From assembly GCA_023667315.1 (NCBI GenBank), contig JAMPAI010000005.1:110341-174340 (forward strand): DNA of 64,000 bases. Reading direction: 5' to 3'. Numbering within the stretch: the stretch's first letter is position 1; every line of letters starts with the position of its first letter. The position numbers were made by a program, and so were the translations under genes. The DNA comes from Ruminococcus flavefaciens. Its GTDB lineage: Bacteria; Bacteroidota; Bacteroidia; Bacteroidales; P3. The notes below the pieces were generated by a model, which worked only from the letters and a program-made list of their open reading frames with translations, made no database searches and had not been told where the DNA came from. Shown piece by piece: positions 25,553-34,071 of this stretch.

Positions 25553-26587
25553 ATGATAAAGAAAACATTGTTGGGTATCGCCGCCTTGGCTATCCTGACC
25601 TCCTGCGGCTCAAAGAAAAGCGCCGAAACCGTGCAAGAAGAAAACAAGATTACGGTGAAGGTGCAGAAATTAGAAAAAATGAGGGTTGCCCGCACGCTCG
25701 ACTATGCCGCCAACCTGCAGGCCGACGAACAGGTGTTCTACGCGCCCGCCAATGCCGGACGTATACAGAAGATCTACGTGGAAGTGGGCGACCGCGTGAA
25801 GAAAGGCCAGCTTTTGGTGGAAATGGACAAGACCCAGTTGCGCCAGACCGAAGCCCAGTTCGAGAACATCAAGACCGAATACGACCGTGCCGTGAAGCTT
25901 AAGAAGACCAACAGCATAAGCCAGCAGGCATACGATCAGGCCGTTACCCAATACACCGTAACCAAGGCCAACCTCGAGTTCCTGCGCGAGAACACCCGCA
26001 TGGAAGCGCCTTTCGACGGCGTGGTGACGGGCAAATACTTCGAAGACGGCGAAATGTACACCGGCGGCGCTTTCGGCGGCGCTTCCAAGCCCTCCGTCAT
26101 CGCCCTCGAAAAGATCAACCCGCTCAAAGCCTACGTGAACCTTTCCGAACAATACTTCCTGCAAGTGAAGGAAGGCACGGAAGTGGCCCTCAAGTGCGCC
26201 ATCTTCCCCGGACGCGAGTTCCCCGGCAAGGTAAAGATCGTGTATCCCACCGTGGATCCCTCTTCCCGCACCTTCTCGGTGGAAGTGCAGGTTCCAAACG
26301 CCAGGGAAGAACTGCGCCCGGGCATGTACGCCAACCTCGAGTTCCACGTAAGCCAGTCGGATGCGGTGCTGGCGCCGGCCATCGCCGTGCTCAAGCTGCA
26401 GGGCTCCAATGACCGCTACGCCTTTATAAACAACAACGGCAAGGCCAAGCGCGTAAGCGTCACCATCGGCAAGCGTTTCGAGGACATGGTGGAAATCATC
26501 AGCCCCGACGTGCACGAAGGCGACGAATTGGTGGTGGTGGGACAAGGCAAGCTCGTTGACGGTTCGCCCCTGGAAATCCTCCGCTAA
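25553..26587 (+). CDS. RND efflux periplasmic adaptor lipoprotein (HlyD/MFP family)
   Basis: This 344-residue protein has a lipoprotein signal with lipobox LTSC (Cys at residue 19). The lipoyl/barrel-sandwich half-motif GRIQKIYVEVGDRVKKGQLLVEMD is followed by an alpha-hairpin (about 95-150) and the second half-motif MEAPFDGVVTGKYFEDGEMY. A beta-barrel domain (LRPGMYANLEFHV) and a membrane-proximal domain (GDELVVVGQGKLVDGSPLEIL) complete it. It bridges the inner-membrane pump and the TolC-like channel. It lies 43 bases behind the channel gene and 29 before the pump gene. Confidence 0.95.
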   Translation: MIKKTLLGIAALAILTSCGSKKSAETVQEENKITVKVQKLEKMRVARTLDYAANLQADEQVFYAPANAGRIQKIYVEVGDRVKKGQLLVEMDKTQLRQTEAQFENIKTEYDRAVKLKKTNSISQQAYDQAVTQYTVTKANLEFLRENTRMEAPFDGVVTGKYFEDGEMYTGGAFGGASKPSVIALEKINPLKAYVNLSEQYFLQVKEGTEVALKCAIFPGREFPGKVKIVYPTVDPSSRTFSVEVQVPNAREELRPGMYANLEFHVSQSDAVLAPAIAVLKLQGSNDRYAFINNNGKAKRVSVTIGKRFEDMVEIISPDVHEGDELVVVGQGKLVDGSPLEILR

Positions 26588-26616
26588 TTTTCTCTCATCC
26601 TTAAAGACCTACTGTC

Positions 26617-29600
26617 ATGAGTATATTCACAACAGCCGTAAACAAACCCATCTCCACCCTGATGATCTTCGTGGCCATCCTGGTGCTGGGCATCGCCTCC
26701 TACCTGAACCTTCCGGTGGACCAGTACCCCAAGATGGATCCTCCGTACATCACGGTAATGGCCACCTATCCGGGCGCCAACGCCGCCGACATCGAGGAGA
26801 ACGTAACCAAGATCCTCGAAGACCAGCTCAACTCGGTGGACGACCTCAAGGAAATCACCTCCACTTCGTACGACAACCTGGCCGTGATCAGCCTCGAATT
26901 CGAATGGGAAGTGAACCTGGACGAAGCCTCCAACGACGTGCGCGACGCGGTCGATAAATCCATGACCAGCCTGCCCGACGACATCGACCGCCCCACCATC
27001 ATGCGTTTCAACACCTCCATGATGCCTATCCTGATCTATGCCGTTACCGCCGAGGAATCGTATTCCGGCCTGGACAAGATTATCGACGACAAGCTGATTA
27101 CCCGTCTGAACCGTGTGGACGGGGTGGCTTCGGTTACCCTTGCCGGCGCACCCGAACGTGTTGTCTATGTGGATCTCGACCCCAACATGCTGGATGCCTA
27201 CCACCTTACCGTGGAGCAGATCGGCAACAAAATCCTGTCCGAAAACATAGACGTATCTTCGGGTAGCGTGAAGATGGGGCTGATGGACTACAGCCTGCGC
27301 GTGGAAGGCGAGTTCGATGAGAGCGACCAGATAAAGGACATCGTCCTGGGCACGGTGAACGACCGCACCATCTACCTGCACGATGTGGCCAGAATACGCG
27401 ACACTATCAAGGACATCACGCTCGAACAGACCATCAACAGGGGAAAAGGCGGAGTGCTGCTCATCACCAAGCAGACCGACGCCAACGCGGTGGCCGTGGC
27501 CAAGGAAGCCAAGAAACAGCTGGAAATCGCCCGGAAGGAAATGCCCTCCGACATCAAGTTCCAGATCATCACCGACAACTCCGACTTTATCGTCAAGTCC
27601 ATCAACAACCTGCAGGAAACCCTGCTCTACGCCTTGCTGTTCGTGGTGTTGGTGGTGTTCCTTTTCCTCGGCAGGTGGCGCGCCACCTTCATCGTGGCCC
27701 TTACCATCCCCATCTCGCTTATCGTGGCCTTCATCTACCTGTTCGCCACCGGCGAGTCGTTGAACGTGATATCGCTCTCCTCGCTCTCCATCGCCATCGG
27801 CATGGTGGTCGATGATGCGATTGTGGTTTTGGAAAACGTCACCAAGCATATCGACCGCGGCAGCCGTCCGCGCGAGGCGGCCAAATACGGAACCAACGAG
27901 GTATGGCTCTCGGTTATCGTGACCACGCTCGTTACCGTGGCCGTGTTCTTTCCCCTTACCTTGGTTACCGGCATGACCGGTATCCTGTTCAAGCAGTTGG
28001 GCTGGATCGTCTGCATCACCGTATGTACCTCCACGGCAACGGCCATCTCGCTCACGCCCATGCTCTGCTCGCAGCTGCTCAAGCTCAAGGACAAGGCCAC
28101 GATCAAGAAACATTCCTTCTATGCCATCTCCTCTCGCGCGCTCGACAGGCTGGACGCTTTCTACGAACGCATCATCAACTGGGTGCTCCGCCACAAGACC
28201 GTTACCATCTGCGGCATGTTCGCCCTCTTTGCCGGATCCATCTTCCTGGCCAGGTTCGTCAAGACCGACTTCATGCCGCAGAACGACCAGAACTCGCTCT
28301 CGGCCTACGTAAAGATGCAGTCCGGACAGCGTGTGGAAGAAACCAAGCGCGTGGCCTTGCGGATCGACTCGGCCATCCGCGCCGCCGTACCCGAAATCAC
28401 GGTGATGAACCTTTCCTACGGCAGCGAGGAAGAGGCTTCTTTCGCCTCCATGATGAACTCCACGGGGAACAACATCCTGAACATGCGTATCCGTACCGTG
28501 GATCTGAAGGACCGCGACCGCAGCGTGTTCGAGATGGCCGACCAGATCCGGGGCATCCTCAAGAGTTTCCCCGACGTGCTGGAATACACCGTCTCCACAT
28601 CCAGCGGGGGCGGAGGCCTTGGCAGCAACTCGGTGGATGTGGAAGTGATCGGCCACGACTTTACCGTTACCGGTGCCCTGGCGCAGGAAATCTCGCGTCA
28701 GGCGCAGGAAATCCCCGGGGTGGGCGACGTGAAGATAAGCCGCGACGACGACAAGTCTGAACTGCAGGTTATCCTCGATCAGGACAAGCTGGCGCGCCAC
28801 AACCTCACCACCTCGCAGGTGGGCATGTACCTGCGCAACAGGGTGTATGGGTTCCGCAACAGCAAGTTCAAGGAAGACGGCGAGGAATACGACATCATCG
28901 TGCGCCTCGATGAAGAATACCGCTCTTCGATCACCGATGTGGAAAACTTCCTGATACCCGACGGGAACGGGCAGAAAATCCGCCTGAAGGAACTCGGTTC
29001 GATCCGCGAATACTACTCGCCGCCCAATATCGAACGCAAGAGCAAGCAGCGTTACCTCAAGGTAAGCATCTCGCCCGCCGCCGGCGTGCCTATCGGCGAA
29101 ATGGCCATCGGTGCCCAGAAAATCATAGACAATCTGGAAGACGTTCCCGGCAATGTGTCGTTCTATATCGGCGGCAGCTACGAAGACCAGCAGGAATCTT
29201 TCGGCTCGCTCACCATGCTGCTCCTGCTCTCCCTGATGCTGGTGTATATCGTGATGGCGGCCCAGTTCGAGAGCTTCAAGATGCCGTTCATCATCATGAT
29301 GGCCATTCCCTTCGCCTTTACAGGGGTTATCCTGGCCTTGCTGATGACCGCCACGCCTTTGAGCGTCGTGGCGGCCTTGGGTGCGGTGCTGCTGGTGGGT
29401 ATCGTTACCAAGAACGGTATCGTGCTCATCGACTTCATCAACCTCCTGCGCGAACGCGGCCTGCCTCTCTACGAAGCCATCGCCCAGGCCTGCCGTTCCC
29501 GTCTGCGCCCGGTATTGATGACTTCGTTGACCACTATCCTCGGTATGGTGCCTATGGCATTGAGCATGGGAGAAGGTTCCGAAACCTGGCGTCCTATGGG

Positions 29601-29775
29601 TATCGCGGTTATCGGGGGGATGATCTTCTCCACCCTGATCACCATGATTATTGTGCCGGCCATCTACGCGGCCACCAACAAGAGCGGAAACCGCAACAAG
29701 CAGAAGACGATCGCCAAGCAATACACCTTCATGCACGGCTTCGATCCCAAGGAGCTTCCGCAGGTAACCCAATAG
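26617..29775 (+). CDS. RND efflux pump, AcrB/MexB type (HAE1)
   Basis: A 1052-residue inner-membrane drug/proton antiporter of normal family length with 12 membrane segments and two large periplasmic loops. The N-terminus is SIFTTAVNKPISTLMIFV. The first loop has DQYPKMDPPYITVMATYPGANAADIEENVTKILEDQL. The proton-relay aspartate pair in TM4 is seen in GMVVDDAIVVLENVTKHI. The TM11-12 region shows VGIVTKNGIVLIDFIN and SRLRPVLMTSLTTILGMVPMAL. The Asp pair indicates a drug-type rather than metal-type pump. Substrates are unknown. It is followed after 56 bases by the PII-like gene. Confidence 0.97.
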   Translation: MSIFTTAVNKPISTLMIFVAILVLGIASYLNLPVDQYPKMDPPYITVMATYPGANAADIEENVTKILEDQLNSVDDLKEITSTSYDNLAVISLEFEWEVNLDEASNDVRDAVDKSMTSLPDDIDRPTIMRFNTSMMPILIYAVTAEESYSGLDKIIDDKLITRLNRVDGVASVTLAGAPERVVYVDLDPNMLDAYHLTVEQIGNKILSENIDVSSGSVKMGLMDYSLRVEGEFDESDQIKDIVLGTVNDRTIYLHDVARIRDTIKDITLEQTINRGKGGVLLITKQTDANAVAVAKEAKKQLEIARKEMPSDIKFQIITDNSDFIVKSINNLQETLLYALLFVVLVVFLFLGRWRATFIVALTIPISLIVAFIYLFATGESLNVISLSSLSIAIGMVVDDAIVVLENVTKHIDRGSRPREAAKYGTNEVWLSVIVTTLVTVAVFFPLTLVTGMTGILFKQLGWIVCITVCTSTATAISLTPMLCSQLLKLKDKATIKKHSFYAISSRALDRLDAFYERIINWVLRHKTVTICGMFALFAGSIFLARFVKTDFMPQNDQNSLSAYVKMQSGQRVEETKRVALRIDSAIRAAVPEITVMNLSYGSEEEASFASMMNSTGNNILNMRIRTVDLKDRDRSVFEMADQIRGILKSFPDVLEYTVSTSSGGGGLGSNSVDVEVIGHDFTVTGALAQEISRQAQEIPGVGDVKISRDDDKSELQVILDQDKLARHNLTTSQVGMYLRNRVYGFRNSKFKEDGEEYDIIVRLDEEYRSSITDVENFLIPDGNGQKIRLKELGSIREYYSPPNIERKSKQRYLKVSISPAAGVPIGEMAIGAQKIIDNLEDVPGNVSFYIGGSYEDQQESFGSLTMLLLLSLMLVYIVMAAQFESFKMPFIIMMAIPFAFTGVILALLMTATPLSVVAALGAVLLVGIVTKNGIVLIDFINLLRERGLPLYEAIAQACRSRLRPVLMTSLTTILGMVPMALSMGEGSETWRPMGIAVIGGMIFSTLITMIIVPAIYAATNKSGNRNKQKTIAKQYTFMHGFDPKELPQVTQ

Positions 29776-29831
29776 TTTAAATCCGGGGAGGCGGACTGCT
29801 GAACCACCCGCCTCCCCTCAATATCCGAACC

Positions 29832-30128
29832 ATGAAAAAAGCAGTCTTTATAGCCTATAACCAAGCCTTGACCGAGCGTGTGGACTACATCCTCAAACAG
29901 CTCAACATAAAGGGCTACACGCAATGGCCCACCGTAAACGGCGCGGGAAGCCACACGGGTGAACCGCGTATGGGGAACCACACCTGGCCGGAAATGAACT
30001 CGGCCACGATGACCGTGGTGGAAGCCGAAATGGTGCCGATCTTGCTGAAGTATATCAAGCAATTAGACGAGATCAATAAGGAGAACGGTATCCGGGCCTT
30101 TGTCTGGGATATTGTAGATTCCTATTAG
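29832..30128 (+). CDS. Small PII-like protein in the efflux operon
   Basis: A 98-residue soluble protein: MKKAVFIAYNQALTERVDYI, then NIKGYTQWPTVNGAGSHTGEP, and a C-terminal helix plus GIRAFVWDIVDSY. The ferredoxin-like pattern and the glycine-rich loop after the second strand resemble the PII-like superfamily, which binds small ligands as trimers. Related PII-like proteins are known next to RND efflux genes in Bacteroidota and Proteobacteria. Residues corresponding to the uridylylated T-loop tyrosine of true PII are not obvious. It is the last gene of the efflux operon, directly before a strong terminator, and may sense a substrate or tune pump activity; that role is inferred. Confidence 0.7.
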   Translation: MKKAVFIAYNQALTERVDYILKQLNIKGYTQWPTVNGAGSHTGEPRMGNHTWPEMNSATMTVVEAEMVPILLKYIKQLDEINKENGIRAFVWDIVDSY

Positions 30129-30155
30129 AATGTATTAGTTGTTGAATGTTGCTGA

Positions 30156-30185
30156 AGCGGCCCGCGAAAAGCGAGCCGCTTTTTT
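30156..30185 (+). terminator. Rho-independent terminator of the efflux operon
   Basis: The stem AGCGGC/GCCGCT, with further inner GC pairs and a GAAAA loop, is followed by six T. It lies 27 bases after the PII-like gene and just before the end of the converging mtnN. Confidence 0.85.
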
Positions 30186-30189
30186 ATCC

Positions 30190-30873
30190 CTATAATGAGG
30201 CTAAAATTCCGTGTACCAGTTCGAAGTTCTTTTGGGGCGCGAGGGTCCAGAAGTCGTTGTACCGGGTCATGTTGTCGGCCTTCTTGCCGGGAGTGTCGCT
30301 GATTACGCGCAGCGACAGGAAGGGAATCTGCCAGATATGGCACACCTGCGCCATGGCCGCGCTCTCCATATCGACCGCCAGCACTTCGGGAAAACGCTGC
30401 CTGATGGCCTGCAGTTGCACAGGATCCTGGATAAACTGGTCGCCGGTGCAGATAAGCCCCGTCTCTACGCTTTCGTGGTTCACGGCCCGCAATAATTCGG
30501 GAGATGCCGCGTAACGCGCGGGAAAGCCCTGCACCTGGCCGTATTCGTTGCCTATGCCGCAATCCACATCGTGATACACGCAGAAATCGCCGGCCACCAC
30601 GTCGCCCACTTCCAGGCTCTCGCCCAGACCGCCGGCCACGCCCGAATTGACGAGCGCATCGGGCGCGTATCCGTACTTTATCAAGTTTATGCCGGTGGCC
30701 GCCGCCACCTTGCCGATACCCGACTTCATGAGCACCACCTCCTTGTTCCCCACACGCCCGGCGGCAATGCGGAAACCGGAGGAGGAAACGTCTTTCTTCT
30801 GCTGCAACAGGCCTTCCATAAGGGCGAATTCCTTATCCATGGCCACCACGACGGCTATCCTTTTCATCGGCAT
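30190..30873 (-). CDS. mtnN: 5'-methylthioadenosine/S-adenosylhomocysteine nucleosidase
   Basis: A 227-residue nucleosidase of the PNP/UDP-phosphorylase superfamily that releases adenine from MTA, SAH and 5'-deoxyadenosine. The catalytic region shows VVVAMDKEFALM (first glutamate), MKSGIGKVAAATG, NSGVAGGLGESLEVGDVV, GLICTGDQFI, AVDMESAAMAQVC (ribose-binding Met-Glu) and LRVISDTPG (catalytic Asp). A second ATG two codons in is equally possible. It has its own promoter in the divergent region shared with the alkaline phosphatase gene. Confidence 0.95.
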   Translation of the reverse strand: MPMKRIAVVVAMDKEFALMEGLLQQKKDVSSSGFRIAAGRVGNKEVVLMKSGIGKVAAATGINLIKYGYAPDALVNSGVAGGLGESLEVGDVVAGDFCVYHDVDCGIGNEYGQVQGFPARYAASPELLRAVNHESVETGLICTGDQFIQDPVQLQAIRQRFPEVLAVDMESAAMAQVCHIWQIPFLSLRVISDTPGKKADNMTRYNDFWTLAPQKNFELVHGILASL

Positions 30874-30889
30874 TCGTTTTAGAACGCCG

Positions 30890-30897
30890 CAAAAGTA
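30890..30897 (-). promoter_or_regulatory. -7 promoter element of mtnN
   Basis: The minus strand reads TACTTTTG, an exact TAnnTTTG match, 17 bases before the mtnN start, giving a leader of about ten bases. Confidence 0.55.
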
Positions 30898-30929
30898 CGG
30901 GTTTTTGCCAAGCCTTGCCCCGATTTTTA

Positions 30930-30937
30930 TAAATTTG
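30930..30937 (+). promoter_or_regulatory. -7 promoter element of the alkaline phosphatase gene
   Basis: TAAATTTG is an exact match, 23 bases before the ATG at 30961. A TTTTTG ends 22 bases upstream of it, close to the usual -33 spacing. Confidence 0.55.
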
Positions 30938-30960
30938 CCCCTACCTCAACACCTATCGAG

Positions 30961-32730
30961 ATGAAGCTGAAGAAAACCGCCGGCGTATTTTGCCTGCTTT
31001 TGCTGCTGGCTCCGCTCGGCCAAAGCCAGAACCAGTTCAGGACCTATAACCGCAACGAGCCCCGCAACAACGGCCTGGGCACGGAAACCATCGACAGCCG
31101 CCGGTTTCAACGGGTAAGGCTCACGGAGTCCGCAAAACCGGATATCAAGAACGTTATCGTGATGATTCCCGACGGATGCAGCACCGAACTGCTGGCCGTG
31201 AGCCGCTGGATGAACAACGGCCTACCCCTGGCGCTCGACAGCAGGATACGGGGTCTGGTGCGCACCTATTGCTCCGACAGTCCCATCGGCGATTCCGCCC
31301 CCACCGGCAGCGCCTACGCCACCGGCCACCGTTCCCAGGACGGCTTCGTGGCCACCTACCCCGCCCGCAGCATGGACAGCGCCGGCCTCCGCCTCTACAC
31401 CGACACCGCCTTGGCCTACCAGCCCATGTTCACGCTTCTGGAAGCCGCCCGCCTGCAAGGAAAGGCCACCGGCATGGTGGTTACCTGCTATTTTCCGCAC
31501 GCCACGCCCGCCGATTTCCTGGCGCATACGCCCAAACGCAACCAACACGCCCGCATCGCCAAGCAGATGGTGCACCACCCCTGCGACCTGCTGCTGGGCG
31601 GCGGCGCCTATTGGATCGACTCGTCGTTCAAGGCGGGCTATGATGCCGTGAAAGAATTGGCGAACCGCGATATCTTCTACACCAAACAGTTTGCCGATGT
31701 CAGACAGGAGGTGGACAACGGCAACTACAGGATTTGGGGGCTGTTCAGCCAAAAGGAAATGGACTACGAGATAGACCGCGACCCGCGGGAGCAACCCTCG
31801 CTCGAAGAGATGACCCGCCTGGCCATCGAGGCCCTCTCGCAGCAGGAAAACGGTTTCTTCCTGATGGTGGAAGGCAGCAAGGTGGACTGGGGCGCGCACA
31901 ACAACGACCTGCCGGCCACCGTATTCGATTTCCTGGCTTTCGACCGTGCCGTGGGTGCCGCCATGGAGTTCGCCAAAAAAGACGGGCAGACCCTGGTGGT
32001 CGTGATGCCCGACCATCAGACGGGTGGCCTCAGCCTGGGCAACCGCCGCCTCAATTCGGGCTACGCGCAGACGAGTGCGGAAGAACTGTTCGAACCCTTG
32101 CGCAACTGCAAGGCATCGTACGAAAAGACGGTAAAGGACCTCTTCGCCAAGAAATCCGGCAAGCCTTTGGGCGAACGCCTGAGGCAGGGCGTAAAGGCCA
32201 ATTTCGGCATCGACAGTCTCCCGGCCGAAGACCTGGCACGTTTAACGGAAATCATGAAGGAACACAAGGACAGCCGCAAGAGCGTCCGCGCGCTCAGCGA
32301 TGTATTGAACCGTTATTTCTATATGGGATGGACCACTTTCGGGCATAACGGCGGCGACGTGATGTTCGCCACCTATCATCCGCAGGGAAACGAACTGAAA
32401 GGCGTTATCGACAATGAGGAAATCGCGCCCTATATCTGCCGCCAGGCGAAACTGGGAAATCTGGACTCCCTCTCACTCCTTTATTACGCGCCGATTGAAC
32501 GCGTGTTTCCGGACATCAAGTATCATGCCGTGTTCAAGAACGCGGAACACGACGAATCGGAAGATCCGCTCTACATCGAGCTGGTTTTGGAAAACGGCAA
32601 GCGGCTGAGACTGTTTCCGAATACCGACCGCGCGCAGCTCAACAAGAAGAAGATTACGCTGCCGGGCATCTGCATCTACAACGGAAAGGGCTTTTACCTG
32701 CCCATGGAAACCACGAATCTCGCCAAGTAA
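30961..32730 (+). CDS. Secreted alkaline phosphatase (PhoA superfamily)
   Basis: A 589-residue exported phosphomonoesterase. It has a signal peptide (1-22, ending QSQ), a first metal-binding Asp in VIVMIPDGCS, and the nucleophilic serine in GDSAPTGSAYATGH. The metal loop is CYFPHATPADFLAH. Further ligands lie in MVEGSKVDWGAHNNDLPAT and VVVMPDHQTGGLSL, and a late histidine in TTFGHNGGDVMFATY. All three two-metal-site signatures are present, so it should be active. The domain is longer than E. coli PhoA because of an insert and a C-terminal beta extension. It converges on the next gene with an 18-base gap. No Pho-box could be identified. Confidence 0.93.
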   Translation: MKLKKTAGVFCLLLLLAPLGQSQNQFRTYNRNEPRNNGLGTETIDSRRFQRVRLTESAKPDIKNVIVMIPDGCSTELLAVSRWMNNGLPLALDSRIRGLVRTYCSDSPIGDSAPTGSAYATGHRSQDGFVATYPARSMDSAGLRLYTDTALAYQPMFTLLEAARLQGKATGMVVTCYFPHATPADFLAHTPKRNQHARIAKQMVHHPCDLLLGGGAYWIDSSFKAGYDAVKELANRDIFYTKQFADVRQEVDNGNYRIWGLFSQKEMDYEIDRDPREQPSLEEMTRLAIEALSQQENGFFLMVEGSKVDWGAHNNDLPATVFDFLAFDRAVGAAMEFAKKDGQTLVVVMPDHQTGGLSLGNRRLNSGYAQTSAEELFEPLRNCKASYEKTVKDLFAKKSGKPLGERLRQGVKANFGIDSLPAEDLARLTEIMKEHKDSRKSVRALSDVLNRYFYMGWTTFGHNGGDVMFATYHPQGNELKGVIDNEEIAPYICRQAKLGNLDSLSLLYYAPIERVFPDIKYHAVFKNAEHDESEDPLYIELVLENGKRLRLFPNTDRAQLNKKKITLPGICIYNGKGFYLPMETTNLAK

Positions 32731-32748
32731 ACACCTTGCGGCACCCCG

Positions 32749-33960
32749 CTATTTGAGGCGACGCAGGGCGCTCCACCAGCGCGCGGGCACCTCGTTCTGC
32801 TGGGCGGTCTGGTAGTCGGCGTACGAACAGGCCAGATAGCAATGCCGGCCGTACCGCTGTTTCTGTTCCTCACTGCAGGGCAGCTCGATCCACCAGCGGT
32901 CGGTCTGCCTGCATTTGTGGAACACCAGATCCTGCTCCAGTTCTTCCAAGGGCACGATATACTGCTTGAACTCCACGCCGGCGGCGGTTAAGGGATGGTC
33001 GTCGCTGCGGTGTTCCATGCCGTCGAGGAAACACCACACCATCTCGGCCATCAACTGGGCGCTGCTGCCCTCTTTGTCGAGCGCGGGATAATACTCGAAC
33101 AGGCCCAGCACCCCTACCTGGCGGCTGATGCCCGCGTAACGCGCCAGCTGGCAGGCCTGTTCCGCGGTGAAACCGGTGGGGCGCGCCCAGGGGTTGGCCG
33201 GACTGTCGGCCTTCTTTACCGCGCAGAGGTCGAAGCTCACGCAATCGGAGTCGCGCACATAGGGTTCGGCCGCCTGCAGGTTGTCGCGCAGCATACCGTA
33301 GCGGCAGGCATCGAAGAACAGACGGTTCATCAGGCCTATCGCGTCCCTGTCCACCAGATAGGTCTGGTAGCCCACGTTCATGTAGTTGTACAGGTAATTG
33401 TCGGGTTCCACCACCATGCGCGCCGCAAAGGAATTGTGGCTCAGAGGCTCGGCAACCGGGTCGAAATCGGCGTTCATGCCCTCGGCTATATTGAGGCGGG
33501 AATCGACGGTAAGGATATTGGTCATCCGGTGCAGCCGCACATAGGCGCGATAGACGGCATAGGTAAGGTCTTGCGTGCCGCCCAGCAGCACCACCACGGT
33601 ATTCTGCGCCAGCAGGCAGGAAATCACTTCAGAAAGGGCGAAACAGGTATCCTGCAGGGTCTTTCCACATTTCAAGTCGCCCAGATCCACCAGTTTGCCC
33701 CACGAGGCCGAGCCGTATAGGTTGTAGAGTTCGCGGCGCACGTTTTCGGCGCCGTTGCAGCGCAAGCCGTCGAGGCTGCCGCCCCGGCTTTCCTCCAGTC
33801 CGATAAAGGCCACGGCCGCGCCCTGCACCGAGGGGAAATGTTCGGACACCGTGAATTTCTGCACCTGACGGCCCAGGCGGGCGGTATTGTCGGCATAAAA
33901 GATCCCCGCCTCCATATACGGGCAGGGATTGAAATACAGGCTCAGGTCGATTTCTTTCAT
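32749..33960 (-). CDS. Ureohydrolase-fold (arginase/formimidoylglutamase-like) protein with altered metal motifs
   Basis: A 403-residue cytoplasmic protein. The order of segments matches the arginase/agmatinase fold: VAFIGLEESRGG, then VVVLLGGTQDLTYAVYRAY where active enzymes have GGGHE/D, then LTVDSRLNIAE where they have DAHxD, then SFDLCAVKKADSP where they have SxDxDxxDP, and late EYYPALD. Three of the four metal-ligand positions thus differ (His to Gln, DAH to DSR, second Asp to Cys), so ordinary two-manganese ureohydrolase chemistry is doubtful. The start at 33960 (MKEIDLSLYFNP) is preferred; an in-frame start at 33990 falls almost on the predicted transcription start. It is a distinct Bacteroidota branch of unknown substrate. 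Confidence 0.75.
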   Translation of the reverse strand: MKEIDLSLYFNPCPYMEAGIFYADNTARLGRQVQKFTVSEHFPSVQGAAVAFIGLEESRGGSLDGLRCNGAENVRRELYNLYGSASWGKLVDLGDLKCGKTLQDTCFALSEVISCLLAQNTVVVLLGGTQDLTYAVYRAYVRLHRMTNILTVDSRLNIAEGMNADFDPVAEPLSHNSFAARMVVEPDNYLYNYMNVGYQTYLVDRDAIGLMNRLFFDACRYGMLRDNLQAAEPYVRDSDCVSFDLCAVKKADSPANPWARPTGFTAEQACQLARYAGISRQVGVLGLFEYYPALDKEGSSAQLMAEMVWCFLDGMEHRSDDHPLTAAGVEFKQYIVPLEELEQDLVFHKCRQTDRWWIELPCSEEQKQRYGRHCYLACSYADYQTAQQNEVPARWWSALRRLK

Positions 33961-34003
33961 CTGAAAAACATTTGTGGCGATGCCCGCCATACGGACACCG
34001 CCA

Positions 34004-34011
34004 CAAAAATA
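34004..34011 (-). promoter_or_regulatory. -7 promoter element of the ureohydrolase-like gene
   Basis: The minus strand reads TATTTTTG, an exact TAnnTTTG match. Transcription near 33997 supports translation from 33960. Confidence 0.5.
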
Positions 34012-34071
34012 GGACAGAATGCCTTTTAAAAACGGCCTGTCAACGGCAAAGCATCCACAACCCGAGGTTAA

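Noticed and set aside
26584-29772. Long antisense frame opposite the RND pump
   Set aside because: Same cause: His/Asp/Val-rich translation without motifs, entirely within an unmistakable pump gene.
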